Assembly (NCBI GenBank): GCA_964631125.1
Contig: CAZVYN010000064.1
Location: 1 to 24,844 of the forward strand
Direction of reading: 5' to 3'
Length of the DNA: 24,844 nucleotides
Source of the DNA: CAZVYN01 sp964631125
GTDB taxonomy: Bacteria; Eisenbacteria; RBG-16-71-46; CAIMUX01
Under the pieces are notes generated by a model that had not been told where the DNA came from, did no database searches, and saw nothing but the letters and a program-made list of their open reading frames with translations. Each line of letters opens with the position of its first letter. Position 1 is the stretch's first letter. Positions 1 to 6,013 of this stretch are shown here, piece by piece. A program made the position numbers and the translations under genes.

Positions 1-18
1 GACGGGGACGGGGACGGG
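1..18. repeat. Three copies of GACGGG at the window edge
   Basis: The window opens with three consecutive GACGGG hexamers. It is a short low-complexity tract, possibly the tail of a longer repeat lying outside the window. No coding role is visible. The stretch from here to 77 has no supported gene. Confidence 0.6.
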
Positions 19-77
19 GTGCAGACATCGGTCTCGGCTCCAACGGTGGTGAGAGAAGGAGACTGAGAGGAAGCCAG

Positions 78-126
78 ACGGCCGTAGTTCTGGAGTAGCG
101 CAGCGCTACTCCAGAACTACGGCCGT
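78..126. repeat. 49-bp near-perfect palindrome at the 3' end of the ybjQ-like gene
   Basis: Positions 78-101 are the exact reverse complement of 103-126, with a single base (102) at the centre. The right arm contains the last six codons and TAG stop of the YbjQ-family gene, so the left arm is an inverted copy of them. In RNA this would fold into a very strong hairpin and could act as a transcription barrier. The minus-strand sequence beyond it is pyrimidine-rich but has no U-run. A fold-back assembly artefact is a real alternative, because the element lies very near the window start. Confidence 0.85.
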
Positions 127-432
127 TCCACAGGCGGTCACCATGAGCATGCTGCCGCCGTCGCCCAACGTCTCGTAGTCGAGGTCGACCGAGAGGATGG
201 CGTTGGCGCCGAGGCCCTCGGCCTGCGTCTGCATCTCGGACAGCGCGATGTCCTTCGCGCGGCGGAGTTCCTTCTCGTAGGTCCCCGAGCGTCCGCCCAC
301 GATGTCGCGGATGCCGGCGAAGAGATCTTTGAAGATGTTGGCGCCCATGATCGCCTCGCCTGAGACGAGTCCCAGATACTGCGTGACGCGCCGTCCCTCG
401 ATCGTCGGCGTGGTCGTGATCAAGAATGACAT
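106..432 (-). CDS. YbjQ/UPF0145-family heavy-metal-binding-domain protein
   Basis: A 108-residue protein covering the full YbjQ (UPF0145) family. Family hallmarks are visible: an N-terminal TTTPTIEG strand, YLGLVSGEAIMG, then a helix with RSGTYEKELRRAKDIALSEM, the GANAILSVDLDYE strand, and a final MLMVTACGTAVVLE. Family members are small cytosolic homo-oligomers labelled heavy-metal binding; the function is not firmly established. The start is the ATG at 432, behind a strong AAGGAGGAA ribosome site. It lies 57 bp downstream of the GT39-like gene and is probably the last gene of the accA operon. Its final codons are duplicated in inverted orientation just beyond the stop. Confidence 0.88.
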   Translation of the reverse strand: MSFLITTTPTIEGRRVTQYLGLVSGEAIMGANIFKDLFAGIRDIVGGRSGTYEKELRRAKDIALSEMQTQAEGLGANAILSVDLDYETLGDGGSMLMVTACGTAVVLE

Positions 433-489
433 CGATTCCTCCTTCTGTCCGTCAGTCCAACCGGTCGAGCGCGGGAGTATCGGGCGCGG

Positions 490-1998
490 CTACCGCCGTC
501 GCAAGAGGTCGTACTCCCCGATCGTCGCCTCGATCAAATACCGTTCATCGATCCAGCGCTGCAACCAGACGAACTGCGCCTGATCGAGCGCATAGTTCGC
601 CAGGGTCGGCGCCAACACGACGTAGCGCGGCGGCGACGACTCCAGCGAGGCGCGCAGTTCGTCCATGGCCCCGGGGATGTCCATCTGCGCGCGACGCCCG
701 GTGTTCGGTCCGACCAGCGGATAGAGGCCGTAGAAGCGGCCGGGCGCCGGTCGGTCGGCGTAGTAGAAGACGGCCGGCTTTGGTCCCCAGACCAGGATCG
801 AATCGCTCGGCCCGGTCCGCGACTTCACATACTCGCCTACCTCCGCCTCGCGCCAGCGAGGATGCTCGGTCGTCGGCGTGTACTCGCCGACGTAGGCCGA
901 TGCGGTCCGTAGGACCGTCTCCCCGACATCGACGGCCAGGAGTGCGGTGAGAGCCAACGCGCCGGCGCGCGCGATCGGCTCGGCCGAGAGACGCACGACG
1001 GCCCAGCCGAGGGCCAACGCGAGCGCCGGCGCCGCGAACTGCAGGTAGTGGCCGAGGCTCCTCAAGCCGGCGAACGAAACCGCCAGGCCAACCGCGAGGA
1101 ACGCGACGATCCAACGCCCGGCGCGCGGCGTCGGTGACACGGCCGGGGAGATCGCGAGCGCCACGGCCAGCGCCACCGCCGCGACGCCCCCCGCCGCCAG
1201 CGCGGGGTGGCCATGGACGAGAATTCCGACGAGCGAAAGCGCTCCGCGGATCGCCTCCTCTGCTCCCACTCCGCCCGCTCGGCGCAGCAGTGGGAAGAGC
1301 ACCGTCTGCTCGAGCATCTCGTCGAACGCCCCGACTCGCGCGAAGCTGAGTCCGACGATCAGATTCGGGACGAGCCATCCCGCGAACAGCCAGGGGGCGC
1401 GCGCCCACCCGCGCCGTCCGTCGGCCAGGATCGGGACGACCAGGAAGAACGCCGCGTTCTGCTTGAAGAGCGAGCCCAACGCGATGAGCGCCCCGGCCGC
1501 CAGATCGCGAACGCGCGGGGCGAGTTCGGCGCGCGCGAGCCAGAGTCCGGCGCAGACGAAGAGCAGGGCGAACGGCTCCGTGTTCGCGGTCGCGCCTTCG
1601 AACGCCGGCGAGATCGCGGCGCAGGCCAGCGCCGCCACGGCCAGCGACGCGGCCCAAGCGCCCGCGACCGAGCGGGCCAGTCCCCCGAAGAGCGCGAGCA
1701 CGCCGGCCTGCGTCAACAAGTGGAGCGTGCGCACCGCCTCCATCGGCTTGGCGCCGTCGCCCGCTCTCGCACTCCACTCGAAGGCCCAGGCGTAGACGTA
1801 GTAGAGCCCCGGGAAGTGCACATCCCAGAAGTCTCTGAAGCAGACCGCGCCATGCTGCGCGCGTTGCGCGAACACCGCGTAGACCGCTTCGTCGCGCGCG
1901 ACGAACTCGATCGAGCGATACGGGACGAGCGCCAACGCGACGAGAGCGATGCCCAGCGCGACGGAGACGAAGAAGATCGCGTCGCCGCGCGCGCGCAA
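490..1998 (-). CDS. GT39-like (ArnT/PMT-type) membrane glycosyltransferase
   Basis: About 502 residues, very hydrophobic, with roughly ten or more membrane segments and a soluble C-terminal domain of about 120 residues. An N-terminal membrane helix is followed by ARDEAVYAVFAQRAQHG and RDFWDVHFPGLYYVYAW, which is the acidic first external loop and 'RDFxDxHxPxxYY' pattern of GT-C family 39 / PMT_2 enzymes. These transfer a sugar from a polyprenyl-phosphate donor on the outer face of the inner membrane. The proposed start is TTG at 1998, because TGAGG lies 6 bases upstream and overlaps the stop codon of the preceding gene. An in-frame ATG at 2130 would overlap that gene deeply and has a non-membrane, low-complexity leader. 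The gene follows the IPC-synthase-like gene, so a lipid or envelope glycosylation role is likely. The sugar and acceptor are unknown. Confidence 0.75.
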   Translation of the reverse strand: MRARGDAIFFVSVALGIALVALALVPYRSIEFVARDEAVYAVFAQRAQHGAVCFRDFWDVHFPGLYYVYAWAFEWSARAGDGAKPMEAVRTLHLLTQAGVLALFGGLARSVAGAWAASLAVAALACAAISPAFEGATANTEPFALLFVCAGLWLARAELAPRVRDLAAGALIALGSLFKQNAAFFLVVPILADGRRGWARAPWLFAGWLVPNLIVGLSFARVGAFDEMLEQTVLFPLLRRAGGVGAEEAIRGALSLVGILVHGHPALAAGGVAAVALAVALAISPAVSPTPRAGRWIVAFLAVGLAVSFAGLRSLGHYLQFAAPALALALGWAVVRLSAEPIARAGALALTALLAVDVGETVLRTASAYVGEYTPTTEHPRWREAEVGEYVKSRTGPSDSILVWGPKPAVFYYADRPAPGRFYGLYPLVGPNTGRRAQMDIPGAMDELRASLESSPPRYVVLAPTLANYALDQAQFVWLQRWIDERYLIEATIGEYDLLRRR

Positions 1999-2006
1999 GG
2001 CGGGCC

Positions 2007-3023
2007 TCAGGCGGCGCGGGCGGCCGGCGCCCGTTCGTCGTCGAGCACGCGCGCGAGCGGTCCCTTGGAGAAGAGACGCGGGAAGACCCATCCCTCCGCC
2101 AGATAGATCCCGACCGCGACATAGATCCAAGCGAGGACGATGTCGACGATGTAGTGGTGATCAAGATAGACGGCGGAGAACCAGACGCCGAACGGATAGA
2201 CGAGCGCCCAGGCCGCACCCCGACCGAATCGCTTCATGGCGTAGATCGCCACCAAGAGCGGGAAGGCGCTGTGCAGCGACGGAATCGCCGCGAATTTGTT
2301 CGGGTTGAGATGCTTGTAGACCGACTCGAAGAGCGGAATGCCGATCCACCGATCGGCCGCCACGAGATTGCCCGCCCCCGCCCCCTTGAACGACGCCTCC
2401 GGCTGGATGAAGCCGAAGTCGCGCACGTACCACGGGGGCGCGGCCGGATAGAGGAAGTAGGTGGCGAAGCTCGTCCAGGTGACGATCGAGAACGCGATCA
2501 TGAATCGATAGAACATCGGTCGATCCCGCAGCGTGTTCCAGAAGATCCAAGCCAACACGATCGGCACGGCCATGTGCATGGCGTAGAGACCCGAGGCGAA
2601 CTGATCGAGGGAGCGTTTCCATCCGGCGTCCGGGTTCAACTGCTGGAGGTCGAACCACCAACTGTTGGGGATCGTCCCGAGCGACGGCGCGAAGAGTCGC
2701 CACTCCCAGAGGAACGGCTCCAACACGTGGATCTGCCCCGCCAGATCATCCACCCCGCCGCGCATGAAGTCGTACGCGATCCAGAGCGCGATGAACGGAC
2801 TCCAATCGAGCAAGAACCGTCTCGCATTGCCGAGCACCAGCGCCACAATGAGCAGCGAGAGGAAGGCGTGGTCGGGCCGCACCTTCATCACGTTGTCGAT
2901 CTGGATGAAATAGACGACGACGAGACCGAGGACGACGAGGCGCCAGTGGTTCCCAACCCCCGGCTTGGCCGCGCCCGGTGTGGCCGCGCCCGGTGTGGCC
3001 GCGCCCGGTGTGGCCGCGCTCAT
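2007..3023 (-). CDS. Aur1/inositol-phosphoceramide-synthase-like PAP2 membrane protein
   Basis: A 338-residue polytopic membrane protein. It carries the three conserved blocks of the Aur1-type branch of the PAP2 superfamily: YPAAPPWY (about 192-199), AAIPSLHSAFP (about 245-255) with the catalytic His in SLHS, and YLDHHYIVDIVLAWIY (about 286-301) with the second His and Asp. The family moves a phospho-headgroup such as phosphoinositol between lipids. The actual donor and acceptor here are not determinable, and plain lipid phosphatase activity is possible. The start ATG at 3023 shares ATGA with the accA stop (3020-3023), so the two are probably translationally coupled. The first 22 residues are an AATPG repeat encoded by a 15-bp tandem repeat. 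The stop at 2007-2009 overlaps the ribosome site of the next gene. Confidence 0.85.
   Translation of the reverse strand: MSAATPGAATPGAATPGAAKPGVGNHWRLVVLGLVVVYFIQIDNVMKVRPDHAFLSLLIVALVLGNARRFLLDWSPFIALWIAYDFMRGGVDDLAGQIHVLEPFLWEWRLFAPSLGTIPNSWWFDLQQLNPDAGWKRSLDQFASGLYAMHMAVPIVLAWIFWNTLRDRPMFYRFMIAFSIVTWTSFATYFLYPAAPPWYVRDFGFIQPEASFKGAGAGNLVAADRWIGIPLFESVYKHLNPNKFAAIPSLHSAFPLLVAIYAMKRFGRGAAWALVYPFGVWFSAVYLDHHYIVDIVLAWIYVAVGIYLAEGWVFPRLFSKGPLARVLDDERAPAARAA
2961..3020. repeat. 15-bp tandem repeat (4 units) encoding AATPG
   Basis: There are four consecutive 15-bp units of consensus CGGTGTGGCCGCGCC at 2961, 2976, 2991 and 3006. The middle two are identical and the outer two differ by one or two bases. 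The unit length is a multiple of three, so copy-number change keeps the frame. The repeat encodes the N-terminal Ala-Ala-Thr-Pro-Gly tract of the IPC-synthase-like protein, immediately after its start codon. Confidence 0.95.
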
Positions 3024-3985
3024 CCCGTCGATTCGGCGTAGACACCGAGGCGGAGATACCGCTGGAGACGCTCCTCCACGAGCGGCGCGCCCGGGATCCG
3101 AATGAGCACATCGAGGCTCTCGCGCAATTCCAGGCGCAGCGTCTCGGCCATGAGCGCGGGGTCGCGGTGCGCCCCGCCGGTCGGCTCGGGCACGACGCGG
3201 TCGATCACGCGCAGACCGAGTAGATCCTGCGCGGTCAGCTTCAGCGCCTCGGCCGCCTCCGGCGCCTTCGCGCGGTCCTTCCAGAGGATCGCGGCGCATC
3301 CCTCGGGTGAGATCACCGAGTAGACCGAGTTCTCCAGCATCAGCACGCGGTCGCCCATAGCGATGGCGAGCGCGCCGCCGGAGCCCCCTTCCCCGATGAT
3401 GACCGTCAGGATCGGTACCGAGAGGCGCGCCATCTCTCGCAGATTGACGGCGATCGCCTCGGCCTGGCCGCGTTCTTCCGCGCCGACGCCCGGGAAAGCG
3501 CCGGGCGTGTCGACAAAGGTCACCACGGGCGCGCCGAACTTCTCGGCCAGCCGCATCAACCGCAGCGCCTTGCGATACCCCTCCGGGTGCGGCATGCCGA
3601 AGTTGCGGGAGAGATTCTCCTTCGTGTTGCGGCCCTTTTGATGGCCGATGACCATGACCGGCCGGCCCTCGAAACGGGCCATCCCGCCGACGATCGCCCG
3701 GTCGTCCGCGAAGGCGCGGTCGCCGTGCAGCTCGAGGAACTCGGTGAAGATCGCCTGGACGTAGTCGAGGGTGTAGGGACGACGGGGATGTCGCGCCAAC
3801 TGCACCCGTTGCCAGGCGGTGAGGCTCGAGTAGATCTCGCTCCTGAGCTTCTCCGCCTTCGCCTCGAGCTTGCGGAGCTCGTCGGAGAACTCGAGACGCT
3901 CCTCGTCCGCGAAGGCGCGGAGATCTTCGATCTTCCGTTCGAGTTCGACGATCGGCTTCTCGAAGTCCAGCCAGCTTGTTTCCAT
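3020..3985 (-). CDS. accA: Acetyl-CoA carboxylase carboxyltransferase subunit alpha
   Basis: A 321-residue protein of normal AccA length. With AccD it transfers the carboxyl group from carboxybiotin to acetyl-CoA, giving malonyl-CoA for fatty-acid synthesis. Visible family features are the N-terminal DFEKPIVELERKIEDLR coiled helix, RHPRRPYTLDYVQAIF, ELHGDRAFADD, GHQKGRNTKEN, the FVDTPGAFPGVGAEERGQAEAI crotonase-like core, and IIGEGGSGGALAIAMGD. The start is the ATG at 3985 with GGGGAG upstream. It is the first gene of the minus-strand operon that continues into the IPC-synthase-like gene. No accD or biotin carboxylase gene is present in the window. Confidence 0.97.
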   Translation of the reverse strand: METSWLDFEKPIVELERKIEDLRAFADEERLEFSDELRKLEAKAEKLRSEIYSSLTAWQRVQLARHPRRPYTLDYVQAIFTEFLELHGDRAFADDRAIVGGMARFEGRPVMVIGHQKGRNTKENLSRNFGMPHPEGYRKALRLMRLAEKFGAPVVTFVDTPGAFPGVGAEERGQAEAIAVNLREMARLSVPILTVIIGEGGSGGALAIAMGDRVLMLENSVYSVISPEGCAAILWKDRAKAPEAAEALKLTAQDLLGLRVIDRVVPEPTGGAHRDPALMAETLRLELRESLDVLIRIPGAPLVEERLQRYLRLGVYAESTG

Positions 3986-4344
3986 GCAGCTCCCCCAAGT
4001 CGCGGACGGGCCAATCTACCAACCCTCTTCACGGAGCGTCAACGTACCCCCGGCATGGGGCGTCGTTCGGCCCATTCAGGCCGAGCGCCGTGGGCGAAAA
4101 GCCACGCTCAGGCCCATTCCGTGCAGTTTGCGCCGCGGGCGCGTCTCCCTGCCCTGCCCCGAGTTCGACGGCGCGAACGAATGCCCGATCGATGCGCGAG
4201 CTCGCGATGCTCCAGCGTTCGCGTGGGCTGGACGTTACCCACTTCGCGACGATTGCGAGACCCCGTCTTCGGACACTCGGTACGGCGGTTGCTCCTTCGG
4301 CCCCAGCAACGCACTCCAGGTATCAGGGAGGGAGGTCTCTAGCC
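3986..4344. other. Divergent intergenic region between accA and the FN3 lipoprotein gene
   Basis: About 359 bp without a convincing gene. The accA-proximal end contains the accA promoter. The lipoprotein-proximal end carries a strong GGGAGGGAGGT ribosome site at 4327-4336. I see no clear -35/-10 pair for the plus-strand gene, no tRNA and no obvious repeat. Open frames crossing this region lack ribosome sites and family features. Confidence 0.6.
4013..4042 (-). promoter_or_regulatory. Candidate sigma70-type promoter of the accA operon
   Basis: On the minus strand, TTGACG (4037-4042) is separated by 18 bases from TAGATT (4013-4018). Transcription would begin near 4006, leaving a leader of about 21 bases that contains the GGGGAG ribosome site of accA. 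The -35 element matches the consensus at five of six positions and the -10 at four of six. This is assigned from sequence only. Confidence 0.6.
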
Positions 4345-4884
4345 ATGAAAGCCACCACACAGTTGATCGTGAGTCTGCTCGTCAGCGTCGGGCTCTGCGC
4401 CGGCGGCTGCTCGAGCGATGACGGCCAGTCGCCGATTCTGACTCCGTCGCCGCAGGACGAAAGTCCGCCGCTCACACCGGCCAGCATTCAACCCCAGGCG
4501 AGCGCCAAGGGGGGTTACCAGGTCGCCTGGATGCCCAACTTCGAGTCCGACATCGTGGGGTACAACGTCTACATCTACGATCCAGACCCGAGTCGCGCCA
4601 GCGCCTACCGCCTGTTGAACGTGAATCGCCCCGTGCCCCGCACGTCCTATGCGTGGCCCGCTGCGAGCGGTGGCGGCAACGCGTTCGTGCGCGTCAGCGC
4701 GGTCGACCAGTCGAACAACGAGAGCGAGATGTCGCCGGTCGTCGAAGTCGCTTGTAACTCGGGTGGGATCCCGGTCGAGCAGCAGCCCGGCCTGGATGAC
4801 GCCACGGGCGGCAGCGGTCACGGCAGCCAGGCGTCGGATGAAGACACCGGGAAAGAACCGAACCAACAAGAACCGCAACGCTGA
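4345..4884 (+). CDS. Predicted lipoprotein with a fibronectin type III domain
   Basis: A 179-residue protein. A Lys-containing N-region and hydrophobic core are followed by CAGGC, with Cys22 as the probable lipidated residue. The lipobox is imperfect because position -3 is Ala rather than Leu. A low-complexity Pro/Ser/Asp linker leads to one FN3-like domain at about 50-135, recognisable from YQVAWMPNFESDIVGYNVYI and FVRVSAVDQSNNESEMSPVV. The tail is acidic and Gln-rich. The start ATG at 4345 has an excellent upstream ribosome site. It is likely membrane-anchored and exported. No enzymatic function is visible and the partner is unknown. Confidence 0.75.
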   Translation: MKATTQLIVSLLVSVGLCAGGCSSDDGQSPILTPSPQDESPPLTPASIQPQASAKGGYQVAWMPNFESDIVGYNVYIYDPDPSRASAYRLLNVNRPVPRTSYAWPAASGGGNAFVRVSAVDQSNNESEMSPVVEVACNSGGIPVEQQPGLDDATGGSGHGSQASDEDTGKEPNQQEPQR

Positions 4885-4930
4885 GACTCTTTCCCCGAGG
4901 GCGGCCTTGCCCGGCCGCTCGTCGGCCCCT

Positions 4931-4970
4931 CGCGGCCCCGCAATGCGCTTCGGCGCACGGCGGGGCCGCG
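4931..4970 (+). terminator. Two-tier hairpin after the lipoprotein gene, UUCG-capped
   Basis: The outer stem is CGCGGCCCCG (4931-4940) with CGGGGCCGCG (4961-4970). Inside it TGCGC (4944-4948) pairs with GCGCA (4953-4957) around a TTCG tetraloop. It lies about 46 bases after the lipoprotein stop. There is no U-run, so it is a weak intrinsic terminator candidate. It may instead be a processing or stabilising structure in front of the pyrE-Nudix gene. Confidence 0.45.
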
Positions 4971-4976
4971 CTGCGT

Positions 4977-4982
4977 TAGACT
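4977..4982 (+). promoter_or_regulatory. TAGACT -10-like box placed for a leaderless pyrE-Nudix transcript
   Basis: TAGACT ends 8 bases before the ATG at 4991, and no Shine-Dalgarno sequence lies between. If it is a -10 element, transcription would start at or next to the ATG and give a leaderless mRNA. No good -35 element is visible at the expected distance. The same hexamer recurs at 5981-5986. Confidence 0.4.
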
Positions 4983-4990
4983 GCGCGCCC

Positions 4991-5983
4991 ATGGCAACAA
5001 CTCATGACGACCGCGCGCGACTCCTCGAACGCATCCAAGCACTCTCACTGAAACGGGGGCGCTTCGTTCTTTCCTCCGGCGCCGAGAGCGACTTCTATCT
5101 CGACCTCCGATTGACGACGACGGACCCCGAGGGCGCCGCGCTCTCGGCGCGCTTCCTCCTGGCGGAGGCGGCGCGGGTCGACGCATCTCGCATCGGCGGC
5201 CCGACCATCGGCGCCGATCCGTTGGTCGGCGCCGCGGTGGCGTCGAGCTATCACCTGGGGCGTCCGGTGCGCGGATTCCTGGTGCGCGGCGAAGCGAAGC
5301 GGCACGGGACCGAACGTCAGATCGAGGGACACTGCGAGGCAGACGACCGCGTCTTGGTCCTGGACGACGTCGTGACCTCGGCCGGCTCGATCGTGCGCGC
5401 CATCGACGCCGTGCGCGCCGCCGGCGCCGAGGTCGTCGGCTGTTTCTGTCTGGTCGATCGCGAAGCGGGCGGGCGCGAACGTCTGGCCGAAGCGGGCGTC
5501 TCGCTCACCTCCGTCTTCTCGGTGCGCGAAGTCTTGGGGCCCAAGGCCGATCCGCTGCCGGCGCGCTTCACTCCGCACACCCCCTACCTCACGACCGATG
5601 CGATCGTGGAACTGGAGCCGGGCAAGGTTCTGCTCATCCGCCGCGGTTTTCCGCCGTACGGATGGGCGCTCCCGGGCGGGTTCGTCGAGGTCGGCGAGAG
5701 TCTCGAGGATGCCGTGGAGCGCGAGCTCCTGGAGGAAACCGGACTCGCGCTCCAGTCGGTCGAGCAACTCCACACCTACTCCGCGCCGGGACGCGATCCT
5801 CGTTTCCACACGGTCACGACCGTCTTCACCGCGACGGCCCGAGGCCCCGCCCGCGCCGGCGACGACGCCAAGGAGATCGCGCTCTTTCCGCTGGATCGCT
5901 TGCCCGAAGATCTCTGCTTCGATCATGCCGCGGTTCTCGCGGATTGGCGCACGGGACGATACGGATCGCGGCCGATCGGTTAG
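4991..5983 (+). CDS. pyrE: Orotate phosphoribosyltransferase fused to a Nudix hydrolase
   Basis: A 330-residue, two-domain cytosolic protein. Residues 1 to about 190 are a PyrE domain: FVLSSGAESDFYLDLR at the N-terminus, the flexible-loop motif RGEAKRHG (about 99-106), and the PRPP-binding loop VLVLDDVVTSAGS (122-134). It should convert orotate and PRPP to OMP in pyrimidine synthesis. Residues from about 195 to 325 are a Nudix domain with an intact box (G230, E236, R244, E245, E248, E249, G251), so it should hydrolyse a nucleoside-diphosphate-linked substrate. Both active sites look complete, and no frameshift or internal start separates the domains. The ATG at 4991 lacks a ribosome site and may be leaderless. 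The TAG stop is the first half of a second TAGACT box. Confidence 0.9.
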   Translation: MATTHDDRARLLERIQALSLKRGRFVLSSGAESDFYLDLRLTTTDPEGAALSARFLLAEAARVDASRIGGPTIGADPLVGAAVASSYHLGRPVRGFLVRGEAKRHGTERQIEGHCEADDRVLVLDDVVTSAGSIVRAIDAVRAAGAEVVGCFCLVDREAGGRERLAEAGVSLTSVFSVREVLGPKADPLPARFTPHTPYLTTDAIVELEPGKVLLIRRGFPPYGWALPGGFVEVGESLEDAVERELLEETGLALQSVEQLHTYSAPGRDPRFHTVTTVFTATARGPARAGDDAKEIALFPLDRLPEDLCFDHAAVLADWRTGRYGSRPIG

Positions 5984-5986
5984 ACT
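5981..5986 (+). promoter_or_regulatory. TAGACT -10-like box overlapping the pyrE-Nudix stop codon
   Basis: The TAG stop codon forms the first half of TAGACT. A transcript starting about 7 bases beyond would carry a leader of roughly 20 bases with the GGGGGGAGG ribosome site (5998-6006) of the next gene. No convincing -35 is seen. The assignment rests on recurrence of the hexamer ahead of genes. Confidence 0.3.
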
Positions 5987-6013
5987 GCCGCGGGGCCGGG
6001 GGGAGGTTTCCAG

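Noticed and set aside
545..2218. Second long minus-strand frame overlapping the GT39 gene
   Set aside because: It is Arg/Gly/Ala-rich and lacks membrane segments. The other frame has the GT-C motifs and a ribosome site.
3024..4022. Upstream extension of the IPC-synthase-like frame through accA
   Set aside because: It overlaps the well-supported accA gene in another frame. The ATG at 3023 forms an ATGA overlap and begins a sensible N-terminus.
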